Positions 1 to 13,755 of a DNA stretch of 32,821 nucleotides are shown piece by piece. The notes under the pieces were generated by a model. That model did not search any database, was not told where the DNA came from, and saw only the letters and a program-made list of their open reading frames with translations. Position numbers and translations under genes: made by a program. Source of the DNA: Phoronis australis (Eukaryota; Phoronida; Phoronidae); assembly GCA_002633005.1 (NCBI GenBank), contig NMRA01000060.1, forward strand, positions 1 to 32,821, read 5' to 3'. Each line of letters begins with the position of its first letter. Within the stretch, counting starts at the first letter, position 1.

Positions 1-1027
1 GAGGTTTTTTTTCTTCTATAACTCGGACCATAGGCCTTTAAACTGTTTACGGAAAAATTTCCCGCTCCATCTTTTGACAAACAATTCCAATTATAATTAC
101 AGCATGTATGATTCAATCAAGCCGTCGGTCAATGTACAGTCAAAGAAAATTCCAAAAACAAGGACTGTGAACCACAAGCTCGTGTCTGCGACTGATCGTA
201 ACTTTTATGCGATACGGTCGACGTCATATCCGCAATAGATTGTTCATTCGCGGAGATGAAATACTCGTCAACTCAGCACTGGAGATGGTTAGAGCAGCCT
301 CTTCCCCACCTTCAATATTGTGCTAATCAGTTTATTTATTTTGAGTCTTGATGAGGATACTCAACAGGATTCTGAAATTTGATGTGCTATAATTTAAGTA
401 AAGGTCAATTCAACAATCCGTTTAACAGTTCTGAATAATGTTAGTGACAATTCAGCTTCCGAAGTCGCTGACTAAATGCCATCTCCAGACAAAAGTAAAT
501 TACATTAATTGATTTTTATGTTTACTATTCATCTTCAATTAGGGACAAACAGAAACAACACACACAGTATTTTTGGTCCACAAGAGCTTGTCTACCTTTT
601 TCTATCATCAAGTTATGGTTGGAGCAACATAATTTAGCTGGAGCTGCTAAAAAGATTTATGGAATATCACGCAACAGATACGATTCCATTTCAAAATCAA
701 TTTTAAATGAATAACTTGCATTAAGATGTGAGGTATTCTCCACAGCAAAGCTCCGATCTTGTAAAAAAACAGTCTTTAATTCGCTGCTCAAACATGACAA
801 GAAAAGATGCTTCGCAGCCAACTCCCTGATTGTGCCATACCAATCCAAAACCATATCTTAGCAGCAAATTCCTTACAGATGAAACTCAATTTTTCCTATG
901 AGCCTCATCCAACATGACAAGCATATTTTAACACACTGAAATGTACTCTGTCAAAAAAATTTGATAGGCGCCTGTTGCAATAACGTCTTCAGTGGCGTCT
1001 TCATGACGTCAGCCGGAGGTATCCATG

Positions 1028-1425
1028 CTGTGCGTGAACTTGGAATCCTGCTTAATCTCACGATTGCCTATGCGTGAACTTGGAATTGAATATTCATTTG
1101 GGCATTCTGGGGTATTTTTTTGTCCAGTGTAACGAATTTTTGTAATTGTTGTACTCACGACCACCCATGATCTTCTTTACCATAACCCTGGGTTAAAGAA
1201 TCAGAGGAATATGTAACGGTTAAATCACATATTATTTGCTCAATAAGGTCGCCAATAGTTAAAAAATATTGGTTAAAATTAATTTTATTTGATGAGCATG
1301 TAATTTGAGTTAGTGCAATGCGTTAACGAGGATATTTGAATGAACTTGCAAAGTTTCTTCATGCATTTCAAGTACACTCATGCGGCGCGATTTTCAGATA
1401 AAGAGGATTCCAAGTTCTCGCACAG
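1028..1425. repeat. 22-bp inverted repeat pair about 400 bp apart
   Basis: CTGTGCGTGAACTTGGAATCCT at 1028-1049 recurs inverted at 1404-1425 with one mismatch. An extra direct copy of TGCGTGAACTTGGAAT sits at 1071-1086, exactly 40 bases after the first. This could be the ends of a small non-autonomous transposon, but no target duplication is evident. Confidence 0.5.
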
Positions 1426-4400
1426 TAGTCATGTGTCTGCTAGGAATGCCCTCTGTAGAGACCTCAAACAACTGGTGTCCAGATAAATATATACAGTAGG
1501 TCACACGCAGACCGGGTGCTACAGATTACACAAACGCACACGCGCATTGAATTTAAATATGGCATGCTTCATTTGATATTTGCGTTGTCTTCAAATCAAC
1601 AAATGAATATCATTAATGTTCGCTTTCTGTTTACCGACCCAAATTTAACGAGGCCGAAATAATACAGTTAAATGTTTAAAAGTTAACGTTGAGACTGCAC
1701 CACTGTGTTAACAGCAGAATGAACAATTTTGCTTAACAGCGTTCTCTGACGGCATTAGCAACACTCAGAAATACTTACGAAATATGGAAACAAACAACCA
1801 GCAAACAGTATGCATCTTACTGGGCAATACGTTACCGCGACCTCCGCATGATGAACGCTCTACAGTTGGCTAGGTTTGCGTTTCCTGTCCTTTGGAACAG
1901 TTGACTCAAATATAAACGAAACAAAACTTCCTGGTCGAGGAGTCGGGTTAACTGAAACAATTTGTGCAGCCATTAGGCGAACTAGGTCAGGGTGTTGGCC
2001 AAATTGGAGATATTGAAACGACTCCCGCAACCATGACGACTTTCTCGACGAAAACAAGCATGAGTTTCTGTTTTGTCCTTACAAAGGCAGAGAGAATTAT
2101 GTTTTTTTAATTTTTGTATCACATATAATTTATCTGGATAAAAAATATGATGTTATCTCCACACGCAAGGCTGTCGTCACGTTTTGCAAGGTAATTACAA
2201 CCAACGTGCGTACCTTATGTTATGAGTGTCCGTGTCATTTTATATGCCTAAAATAAGGCACATAACTAAAAACAATGCGCAGTTTTAAAGTTGGTGTCAT
2301 AACTAAAGTGTTACATTTCCCGTTGTATCACAAGAACATATCTACCAAAATGAAATCACACAACTTGAAATGCTATCCGCGGATCTGAACAACAATATCG
2401 ATGATTGGGTTTCATTTTGGCTTATTCTTCCAGTTGCTTTTGGAAATCCGTGATATTTCATTTCCTCACGGCAGAATATAAGCACAAAACAAATGGATTC
2501 TTATTATATGTTTTTTTTTAAATAAATACAATATAATTTTATGTGAAACGAACTGTGACGGTTATCGCCTGATGTCAAGGGCATGGATAGTACGTTCATA
2601 CTGTGTATAGTTTCATGTCAGTAATCTTCAGATGTTACATGTAAGTGTGAACATTTGGAAGATCGTTTCGTATCGTGTATTGATTTAATGGTGTGAGATT
2701 TTGCAAGATTCAAATTCAGTGTGCATTGTAATGGTCACGTCGCGTAAAAAGTTCAATCAAATAACTATAATTTTCGCTTTGGCCTTAAAACGTGCTGATA
2801 ACGACGACCCACTGCGTCTGTATATTGTTTATGGTGATGTTGATAATGCTTATAGCAGTCTATTGTGAAAAAGAAAACTCAGCATTCTCTAAAAAATCTA
2901 TCTAATATAATTTTAGTTAATAATCATTTTATTTTCCGTTACTTTTCCCATATTTTACTGTTTGTCAGAGCGTAAAGAATCAAACTTAGCAACCGTGAAA
3001 CATTAATTAGCAGGCGTATAATCTTGTTCATGTTTCGAATGCTTTCTTATCTTGTAATTCGTCAATGCCTAATAAGATGTTGTTTATTTGTCTGTTACCA
3101 AATTGATTAGTAGCGTGATAAACTAAGTACCAAAACAATGAAAACAATTTCCATGTTTCATTATGTCTGTGTATTGGAAGTGGACAAAGACCCTTCTCAT
3201 ATAGTGAACTCACCGAGAATGAGGACGCTGACTAGATCACAGTTCAGTTATTTATCCTTCAAAAAGATCGGGGAGCTTTTTTCCACTCCATGTGTCTTAA
3301 TTACGCAAGATTGATGATGACACTGTTTATAAATGATACATGTAGTCGTGTTCTCTCCACCAAGATAATTGTACTGTATCTCCTGGTTCTGGGCGGCCGT
3401 GTCACTATGGCAACCGGGAGCAGCTATACTATGACTTCATGAAAATTAGCGGGTGGTCGTTGAATTGTAATCCGGCCAAAATCTCAGGGAGAAAAAGTGC
3501 ACTTACGGGTTTATTCGTAGATGTAAACAGTTATGACGTCACGCATGGGTGGAACAGAACACGCCAAATTTGCCATTGTGTTGTTTGCAGCCTCGTTTCC
3601 TAAATCAAGGTCGCAAATGTAACCTAGCTGCAGCTAGTCAGTGCTGATGTCGAGCTCTACCAATACAATGCACACTTAAAATCGCTGTGTTGTGTTGATA
3701 CATTTTGAAGAGCTGAACTCTAGGCAACTGGATCATTGGGGTCAATTTGACCTCCTCATGTTTCCACCCATATTTAAGGACTGCGTCTACAACAAAGCAG
3801 GCAAAATTAGAAATCGTGTGTATCAGTGCACGGTTTGATTTCTTAAAAGATTGATTTAATTCATTTTAAAAAGTTGACTAGTACTCGTCATCCGCTCTCA
3901 CTGACATTGATCTGAATGGACGAAGAATATAAATTTAGCCCCGGCTTGCGTCCAACGAATTTAGGTTAACTCCATCAACGGATCCATTAGATACATCTCG
4001 GGTATTATGATTTCTTACCCTCAAATTTCCTCTCGGAGAACCTTCACTGATATTTGCTCATGTGCAAACTTCAAATATAGTCGTGCCGGATGAAGGTTAA
4101 TTTACATATATAAAAATTTTGGGGTCCTCAATAACTTGAAATGCTCCTTATCGTCACAAATTTTAACCGTACTCTGCTTCAGTCGTTTCAATTTAAAAAC
4201 AACCTAGCCTCGTCCGTCCATCACATGTTTCAATGACTCCACCTACATGTACAAACTTTTAAGGGCATCTGTGTCTGTGATGGCAAGACCGGAACCTATT
4301 TTGGGCTAGCACAAGCTGTAACAGCCGAGGTAATAAAAGATGAGATAAGAATTTTTAAAGTCTGTCAAAATGTTAGTTAACACAGTATAAAACCTACTGG

Positions 4401-7400
4401 CTCAGCCAATCACCATAAACAACATTCAGCATGTGTCGCCTCACTTTAACTCTGTTCATGACGTCACTTAGAATAAAAATGAACATCTCGTCAGTTTTAA
4501 TCGCTAAGATAGTACAATGTGTGTTACTCTTAACGTCAAACTTAGAAAACAGTCTTAAATTTCCCTATCAAACTGATGTCGTTACCAAAATGTGGCCAAA
4601 TCTGCCAGTTTGGCATCAATTCTTTTCTTCGTATTGATGCCGCACATGTTTATAACTAACTATCCTGTTCTGTAGTTTTCTGTAGATACCTGCATATCCT
4701 TTCGTAATCAGTTTTGTAGGCGTTTGGTATGAAGCCAACACCAAACAGGGTGCGCCAACCGAAACCTGATATTTCCTTATTCATTCTTGAAAAAACAGTT
4801 CTTGCGTTTCTTTGAGACAGTGTTCCACAGGTCAGTAATGAGATTTGCGACTTACAGCTAGATGCAGTTTAAACTGGCCACTCAAATGTCACTGGCAGAA
4901 GGAATAGGTATTTCCTGTCATTTCTTAGTTGAGAAACCAGGAAACACAATCTATGTTTTACTTTAATTCGTTACATGGCTCTCAGTCGGCCAGCCGGACA
5001 CCCCGTCAACTCAAAAACGTATCAACAGATTTCGATGAAACCTTTTTAAAATAAATGAAATATTTATTAATTGTGTTGTGGTAAACACAACCCAGTTGAC
5101 TGCAACCTTTCCTTATTTATTATCTTTGACGATGTCTCATGAGGGACGAAGTATCGGACTAGTGTATTTTCTTCGTTGTGTGTTTTGAACATGAAGTCTG
5201 AGAATTCTGTGCCATCAAGTTCAATGCTTGACGCGAGATCAGCCTGTCGCCAATTAGGGCCCATATCTAGTAAGACCAATAAAAAATGGAACATCTTGTG
5301 CAACAAAACATGTCTCAGGGAAAGTGTTATGCAGAGATGGTCTGTTATTGCATATATGTACAGTATGTGGACTACAATTAACGCCTGCTTGTCATGCACT
5401 GTGCCGTTGTGGACAATCAGGAACTTATTTCCAATTATACACATCTGTAAAAATCTGGCTGACGATGGCCTGTATAATTATGTGGTAGGTAAAACGGAGC
5501 AGTATCCTTGTATGCAGAGTAAAAACTAATGCTGCTCTTATGTAAACTTCTTTTTCATTGTGCATGTTTATTCTGTCCGTAGACTACAGACTTCATTTCA
5601 CAAACGAGTCTGGCAGACGAATTGTAACTGAGCCGACATTTACAATGTGTAAAGGTGCATTATCGTGTTTGCATTTTGAGGTTGTTGGATACGATATATT
5701 CTTTGAGACTATTTACTGTGACTAAAGCTGCAAAACAATAAAGTCTGCTGTTTTATGTTTTTACTTTCACCTACGTAAAATACGCTTAAACTTATGTAGC
5801 TTTTACCGAGTACAATTGAGATCATCAACATAGCGTTTGGCTCTCAACGCGAGGGTTCATGATCGGGATAGGTAATGGCTGGTTTCAACAAATCACTAGT
5901 CTCGGCTATAATGTTACTTTAACTGGGGATTACCAGCGGTTTCATTTCTGTTCAATTGAATCAGAGATGCATTAAAATTCTACACTTAATTTGGTTATTA
6001 AAGGAAATCCTGGACAGAATATCATTTTCATCCGCGATAAAAACATGACCATAGTGCGTACTGAACAGTTTAACTTTTAATAACAGGCAAAAATTGACAG
6101 TTGGAGGAAACATCAGGAATTATTTCTTTTACTTCTTCAACTTTTTGCATGACTCATTCTTGTGTCGCCTGTAGTCGCCTGAATCACTGGAGTAGTTGTA
6201 TTAGCATTGAGTAAGTTTAATGAGTGCAGTTAACAGTCCAAGCAAAAACGGCAGAATGTTTAGGAACGTTTATCTCGTCGAATCTCAACTTTGATTTCGG
6301 AGATCGTCTGGAAGACAACGGAGTTCGTCATAAAATACATTAACAAGCGGATTTCGTTTTACACATGAAGCTCTGCTCTGTCAAAGCCAGACAATTCTGT
6401 TTTAGAGATATGTTACGCGGCAACAGAGATGCCTTAGGTTTTGAATTTTTTACTGTGAATTTGGTTACTCAAAAGAGTTTACGTGCTGAGAATAGTTGTG
6501 TAGAAAACTTTTGGCATAAATTACGAGCTGTTTTCACTGGTCAAAGAATTTTAACTTTCTAATTTACTTTTGGTAGAATGAATGTCCAAAACTCGCGCCG
6601 TTTGCATAGTATAGGGAATCAACTACCGTAGTTATCGATAAACAGTGTCGGCGATTTGTTTGTAACTAGGTCCGCAAATAAAACAGGTCTCCAACAGGTA
6701 ACTACTTTATTTCGTATGAGTTACTTTTATTTGGGTCGGATACTGTTAAAGATTCAACAAACCAAGGTATTTTGTCAAAAAAAACAAAACTGGATTGTCC
6801 CTATTTTGTTCCTAGTATCTAGGCTAGAAATGATTTGTAGGGCCTACCAGAACTCTGGCGGTTTATCATTGCTTCACATTAACGGGTAATTTCAGCCGCC
6901 GGGTTAATATGACACTCAAGGGAATTCCTGTCTATTTATTGTAACAAATTTCGTCTAGTCGGACAAAGACTACCAACGAGATAACAATGTTTTGTATGTA
7001 CAACGGCATTAAAGCGGCTATGAACTCTAATTCCGTCAAAAAGTGTTGCTTTAAATCACTCTCTTTTGAAGTTAGCCATGCCTTGAGTCAAAATAGAATT
7101 GATTTCTGGTCTTCAAGTACATGGTGCAGACAGTTTGTTATTGTTTAAAGCCAGGTTTTAGAAGTAGATTTGTCACGGATAGTCAATTGATCCGCCTGAC
7201 ATGGTGTCGAGCGTTTAACGATCTGCCAGGTCTTTTCCTGAGTTAGACCTCAGAGGTTAGATCAATTAAGACAAGTTTTATAGTGGAAAGTAATGTAGTT
7301 CAAAACTGCATTTCGTTTTGCAGACGTTTATTTGTACATGTACATGTATCAGTTTTCACTGTATAGGCCTACGGTTTACGTTTTTCATTTTACCTCCTGG

Positions 7401-8802
7401 TTGGGGTTATGCTTTAAGATCCATGAACTTAAGTACATGTACATGTATGTTGAGCTCATCCACAGATACCGAAAAAGAAAGATAATCGAGTAGTATTTTG
7501 TGTATATTTGTGGATTCCAGGAATTTAAGATGAGACATTTCTGTATATGTCACGCAGAAGACGAAAGGAAAACAGAATATTACGATTCACCTTACAGCGA
7601 ATTGAAAATTGTAACATTCATCCTACTTTAATCTATACTGCATTCCTATTGTAGTATCACACAACTTAAAGCAGCATTAAATCCGTGCTCTCTACCAAAA
7701 ATAAGCTTTGATTAATACCACTTACTGTTATGAAATAGTTGGTCTCTCTTTGTTATTCAATACAAGCTCATAAAGTTCAAGGCCATGGCGTGACTTGAAT
7801 TTTCGTAGGCTTGGTTAGGTAAAATAACGACTCTTTCAGCTCATCCTGAGCCCCAATATGAATTCTTGACTGAGTAAGGAAGAAAACAAACCAATGTTAT
7901 TACCATAAGTTGCTTAAATTGATACGTTTGAGAAAAAGCACCGGTTAAATGGTGTTTTCATTTTTCTAAAATATACTTCGTTTTATACAGTATAAGAACC
8001 CATGGATTTTAATCTCAACAAACCAATGTCTTTCTAGCTGTTTGATAAGTTTGTTAACCGTCTAGCAGGGCAGATATCGTCTCATTCCAACGGTTTGTTC
8101 GAAATAATGTTCTATTGTCCTTTAATTTGCGTGTTTGAACTGTATATTTTTCGTGTCAGTACGTAGGAAACTGGGTCTCAGATGTCTGATTTCCCTGAAG
8201 CATCACACAATTCATCAAAGTCCATCTCTGATTAATATCTCAAGTCTTCGTTATTGACGACCAATATCTCCGTTTTTCGAAGGAAAATAAAAAAAAAACT
8301 AAGTCAACAATGGACAGTTGCAAGGAACAGTCCAAACTAGGGATCTAAATACTTAATGCTCCGTAAATTTTCACCTCATTTGTGGAGTTGCGCAAGAACT
8401 GGTCGAACTTTCTAATAACTTGTTGAATTCATTGCTGAGTCAATTTTAAGCGTTGGTACATAGATAGTAACCTTGAAATCCCAGTATTAATGAAAATAAA
8501 ATAGGGAGGTGTGCAACGTCTCTAATTTGAAGAGTAAGTCTCCAGCTATTCCCATTGATATATAGTGTTGTAAAATAGCATAAGTAATAGAGTAGCCAAT
8601 AATAAAGACAAAAATAGAAGAACATAATGTATGTGGGTAAACACAAAATGGTCTAGACGCCACTCAATTACGAATCCCAAAGTAGTGCAAAGTAGAAATC
8701 CATACGCCTTACATTTTACCGTCTGTAATACACTAATTTAAAACAACCAAACGCGCACCAACTAAACAATGCCGGAATTCCGAGAAGGTGACAAGGTTAT
8801 GA
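1426..8802. other. Non-coding stretch, nothing firm
   Basis: No recognisable exon, RNA gene or intact transposon was found. Overlapping open frames on both strands near 5067-5529 (125 codons minus, 117 codons plus) match no family I know and are within chance for this AT content. Several TACATGTA palindromes occur (2636, 3337, 4244 and paired sites at about 7333 and 7434). A 7-bp-arm hairpin GTTTGGT/ACCAAAC lies at about 4712-4736. Confidence 0.6.
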
Positions 8803-8920
8803 TTGACAAAACGTTTCTCGCAACTGTCGGAAGGATACGCTAAAAACTTTTTAAACGGACCCATCTTCGGCAGCGAATTCCACATCCACGTTCTTTCGAA
8901 CAGTGAACTCAAGAAACACG
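8803..8920 (+). CDS. Possible exon, function unknown
   Basis: After a TGA at 8800, an open frame reads LTKRFSQLSEGYAKNF, then GPIFGSEFHIHVLSNSEL, ending at AAACACG-gtgaga, a good donor in phase 1. The composition looks protein-like and it lies on the same strand about 540 bases before the FN3-like segment. I do not recognise a family, and the acceptor is not clear. Confidence 0.2.
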
Positions 8921-9459
8921 GTGAGACTGTCTAGCTGTGCTGTTTCAAGGTCAATTCGGTGCTCACGCGCTGTTATTTATCAACATGTTTTAAAGCTTTT
9001 AGTGATACAACTTCAAAGACTATTTATTATATTCTAACTTGAATATTTGCTACGAAAGCTGAATGCAATTTACAATTCCTATGTTTAAAATAAAAATTTA
9101 AACAAAATGCGACTGAATTACTTTACATTGCGCAAGCGTGTTTTTACAAATGTTGGTTATGTGGTTAAAACTTTTATACACGTCAAGTTTTTCGGCAAAA
9201 ATGTCGTTTTTACGACTGATGTGAGAAAACAAAGCCTTCATTCGTCTAAGGTTTATGGCGTGATTTAGTTATTGCAGAATTAGGAGACAGTGGGTACTAA
9301 TCTCGTGGGGCCAGTGAGTCTTCATCGCTACTTAGCTATACCAGGAAGTACTTCAGAGCGGATGGCACAGGAAAACATGCTTGACCTCTGGCTACGTTCC
9401 TTGGTAACGCCCTCGTGATGACAATCGGCCCTCGATGCCACGAAAATCGCAAGGTAGCA

Positions 9460-9658
9460 ATTTCCACATTTGGTGAATGCATGCAGAAAATCCTCATGGA
9501 AACTCGTGTTGACACTCACGTAAATCATGGCATGTCCAAGCGGGATTTCAACATTCAAAATTTGACACAAGGAAACTTGTACCAAGTCAAAGTGCCTGCT
9601 AGCACCTGGAATGGTTATGGGCTTCCGGTGTCGCGTGATTCCTGGACCAGTCTACCAA
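9460..9658 (+). CDS. Likely fibronectin type III half-exon (partial or decayed)
   Basis: The plus strand encodes DFNIQNLTQGNLYQVKV, then ASTWNGYGLPVS and WTSLP, matching the E-F-G strand pattern of an FN3 domain (Y-x-I-x-x-L-x-P-G-x-x-Y-x-V-x-V-x-A ... G-x-G). The open frame stops being FN3-like right at CCAA-gtactt (9655-9664), a plausible donor in phase 1, the usual phase at FN3 domain borders. The 5' edge is uncertain; acceptors at gcatgcag (about 9486) or cgcaag (about 9453) are possible. FN3 domains are typical of RPTP ectodomains and many adhesion receptors, but this one is on the opposite strand to the RPTP gene, so it belongs to another gene or to a rearranged copy. Confidence 0.5.
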
Positions 9659-12600
9659 GTACTTTCATGGCTCACAAGACGATGTTGCCGGCATTGATGA
9701 AGAACTTTTAAACCAAATGGCTGCATTGCATGTATTTAGTTGGGTTAGAAATAACGAATTTGTTTTATTAGTGAATACAGATCTACAGTGATTGAAAATG
9801 CAATTCGTGAACATTATAATACAGAAAAGGTAATTTCTCATAAGAACTTTAACTATAGAAATTTAGAAAAAGGTGGCTTCCTGTAGAAAGATATTTTGTT
9901 TGATAATGCAGTACTTATTTATTTGGCTATATGCGATTCCTGTTTGGATGGCGTGTAAATGTTCTGTTATAAATGAACTTGCAATAGTTGAAGCATATTA
10001 TATGTAACACATGCGTATCTCTGTAACGCCATGGCTGTGAACACAATAAACGTACAGTATTAAACAAGGTTTGTACATGCATCATGGTGCTTGGCAGATA
10101 ATCCACTTTTGACCTGATAATGTCCTTGATAACAATAAAAATTGGCAGGAATTAACGTCATTCTGTTTCGCTTATAAAAATGAAGAAAACCATTTGGTAA
10201 TCACAAGGCAACATCTACCCTAACATGCATTTAGGGTTTGTTACGCCAACGCTTAAGTGAGCCTAAGCCAGATTGTAGCTAACCCGTCCTCATCGATTCA
10301 CATAATAACGCGCGTGGTTTAGCCGCGCAAGAAATCCTGTTCGCCACTGTTTCGGTGCCCTATAACGCATCGATTTCAGAAATTCGAGGACTGGCAAGAT
10401 TTACTTTTCGATTTTAAAAACGTTCATGTTGGTCGTTCGCCTTACCCACTGTTCGTCTTTTTTATTTTCACTTTGAAAGTAGCACACTAAACATGCTCGT
10501 TGTTTACAACCGTAATTATCTCCACCACTACACGTTCGGTCAAGCCCATGAATAGTGACCAGTTCACTTCAATCTGTAAAGGCTCCATGAAGCCTTTGAT
10601 GTGCAGAGGAATTCGCTGTATACTCTAGGGTGAACAGTGGACTCTTGTTCGCCCGACCCTGTAAGATTCTCAATCTGATTGTGCAAAAAGTTTCTAGCAT
10701 TTAAAACTGTCTGTTTACAACTAGATAAACGCCATCTGTTGGCAGTTTCAGCCTATGCTGGATGTTCCTCATTATTTACAGTACAATCACTGAATTATTG
10801 GATTTTGTCCGGGCTGCCTCCGGCCTGGCTAGGCGTGTTCGTATATGAAGATAGACTGGGGTCAGGCCTCAATGGATCGTGACAACTGGAGTGAGCGTAA
10901 GCGTGACTGTGCCTGGAACTTGCCGTGAGTTAGGTGTGGACGAAGCGCGAGCGCAGCGTGAGCCATGCGTGAGTTTCCTTGCCTTCATTACTGTATCCTC
11001 ACTCGTTTAACGTGACTAGAACAAAGTACTGTGTCGTATTTCAGTTGACATTTCTCAGCTCTAGAATCATTCAGTAAACAACTCTAAGAACTTTCACAAG
11101 TGTAAGACATTCTCTATTGTGTCTGCAATATATGGTACTGGTCAGCTACATGTATCTCAAGACAACTTTTCTATGAATGACCATTACGCAACATAGTTTA
11201 CTATATAGTTTATTAAAACATGTGTGGATGCACTGAATGAGCCACTTACTCAACTGGAAGTCAAAACATCAGTAATTGGATAGTGAGTAATAATATCTTT
11301 GATGCTATCAATTCAACATACTTAGCAAAAATGTATCATGAATACAGTGTATGTAATAAATTGTATGGAATATTTTTTACTGTAGTGGTTTGTTATTTGA
11401 CATTTATTCTAATTATATTAGATATAAATTGTACACTGAGTATTATTTCTCATTCATTTTCCTATCAGTAGTATCGTTCTATCGTTTTTAACGAACTCTG
11501 CACCAGAGAGGCACTACACGTTTCAACCCAATCAATGAATTCGTCAAAGACTGTTACGAATACCACATACATGTACAGTTGTAACACCGTTACGCAGCTA
11601 TAAACCCTTGTTTTGTGAATCTTACCTTGACCGCAATAAAATTGGTCTACGCTGCCGACGTTAAAGCCATGTGTGCCACTCACTGTTTTATGAGCTACGG
11701 TTGAATTTACCTCTCCCGTTTCATAAAAAATTGTCTGTTTGTTTGGCGGTCAACTTGATGTTTGTTGTGCGTGTGAGGCCTACGCATCAATGACATTTGC
11801 TCAGTCGGGCGTTTCTTAAACGTTTTTACGGCTTGTAAGCGGGACAATGGAATTAAGCAAAAATTTCAGATAACATTCATGCAGCTTGGATTTGTAAAAA
11901 CTGTCTGATCTATACCCACCTTTCAACTGATTTTTTGATCAGAAGCGGTGTGAATTCACTGTCTGCGTCTCAGTTCATAGCAGTCGAGGCCAATGATGGA
12001 TTTGGGGGAAAATTGATGATTTTGATGTATTCGTTTTGTATCTGGCAGAGTGCACTTGTGGCAGTTGAAAACAATTGAAAATCATTATCGGACCTTGCGC
12101 GAGATTAAATCATTTTGAAGTCTTTGGTCTAGTATACAGATCATATTTTTAAATTTCATGCACCTTGTGAAATAGAGATGCAGGCGCGTGCACTTTTTGC
12201 CACCACGACCCGATTGCAGTCTGACATTTTGTTCCAAGTGGACTTCAGCAGGCGTCCCTGCATTGTTGCATATTCACTGTGGCTGGTCAAACACCTTGGT
12301 GATCTCTCGGCTCTCTTTCATGTTTCTGTTTTCACCTTGAGGAGTCCCCGCAAACTTGCAGAGGTGTTTAAGTGGTACATGTAGCATTACATCAACTCTT
12401 TCGTACGATTCTAGACTACTCAGTTTCAATTGGCTCGTTAGGTATATCGATTGAAAAAATGGTGTCAGGTACCAAAGTCCTCATGAATGCAAACGAATTC
12501 AATTTGCTTCTTGTTCGATGAAGACGTTTTCATACCCTGGGGGAGGCACGTTTGTCCGAACGGTAAGTGGCAGCATTTTCCCGTGTCTATGGAAACTTCC

Positions 12601-13171
12601 GTGCATTGAACTACAGCACCGAACCACCCATAACCGTCAGGCCCCATGATTTTCAATTCTACTCAAAAAGCGCGAATGTGAAAAACTTTGGCTTACTCGA
12701 AGCGTGGCGGACGGTTCGTCAGGTTTGGCGGCAAGCTTCTGGTGAAGTTTGGTGCTCAAAGGGCTGGGCTTGGTTTAAAGAAATTCTCTGGCGTCAATCA
12801 CCAGATATTTAAATGTAGAACAGTGTAACGACTGTTTCAACGTTGAGTAATATCCGAACGATACAGGTTTGTGAAGAAAAAACAAATATAGCAAGTGTAA
12901 TAGATTCAGTACTAATTCTACTAAAATTAATAATTCTCGATGATAATTAAGCGTAGGAGTTCCGTCGAATTTGATTTTTGACTGCACACTTTACACTTTA
13001 GGAAAATTTATAAAAAATAAAGGCACATTTATAGCAAAATAGCAGGATCAACTACATGTACATGACCAAGTTTCATATGATGTAAATGTTCAACATAAAA
13101 TCTTAAAATCGATGTTACAGTTTTCTGAATTATGGTTTCTTTGGTATATGCATATTGAAAATGTCTTAATA
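9659..13171. other. Non-coding stretch, nothing firm
   Basis: No exon was identified. The segment 10870-10975 is enriched in GTGAGC and GCGTGAG words without a clear unit. Open frames near 12178-12812 have no family resemblance I can defend. Confidence 0.5.
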
Positions 13172-13755
13172 CTTGATAGTCCCTCGTGCAAAAGTGGAAA
13201 AATTTAAAAAACAATTCCTCGCATAATTTCCGAGAACAGTGCATAAATCATATTATCTAAAACCCTCACCTGAATCCAATCGGCCATTTCTGTACGATTT
13301 TCCTAAATTGGTCAAAATTGGAATTTTTCTAAGGTCTTGCATAACAAAGTAGTCTACTGTTCGATCAGCATATTTTGTAAATGCCCTGCGATGTCTTTTC
13401 CAGGTCTTACTGATCTTAAAGTAGTGAAGACGTGATTGTTTTTTGATTTTCTGGAAAATGCATTCAGGCCTGCGTGTGGGGAAGCAATGTCTTGAATCAG
13501 TGGTACATGTAGAAGCACCATAAAAGACACAAAAATCGTGATAAAAACTAACTGAGTTCTGTTTAAGATGAGATCACAAAAACTGTGTTTCAGTTTCGTG
13601 CAACTTCAGTTTTTCTAAGGAAACGATATATATCTTGTACTTGTATAGCTCCTCGTACCAAAATGGATCGTTTACATTTCCTTGCAGTATTCTGGAGTAG
13701 AGTGCATGAAGCATGATATCTGAATGTCTCATGTGAATCCGATCAGTCATTTCTG
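13172..13755. repeat. Old direct duplication (copies 13172-13292 and 13640-13755)
   Basis: Both copies run from a TTG-ATAG-CCCTCGT-like start, through AGTGCAT(A/G)AA, to TGAATCC(A/G)AT(C)xG(C/T)CATTTCTG. By eye they are roughly two-thirds to three-quarters identical over about 120 bases. They may be two copies of an old dispersed repeat rather than a local duplication. No reading frame is conserved between them. Confidence 0.5.

Noticed and set aside
5067-5529. Overlapping frames of 125 (minus) and 117 (plus) codons
   Set aside because: No recognisable domain on either strand, and open runs of this length are expected by chance in a window of this size.
9280-9415. WVLISWGQ-like text upstream of the FN3 segment, read as the first half of the same FN3 domain
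   Set aside because: It is in another frame with stops in between, so I could not join it without assuming changes.
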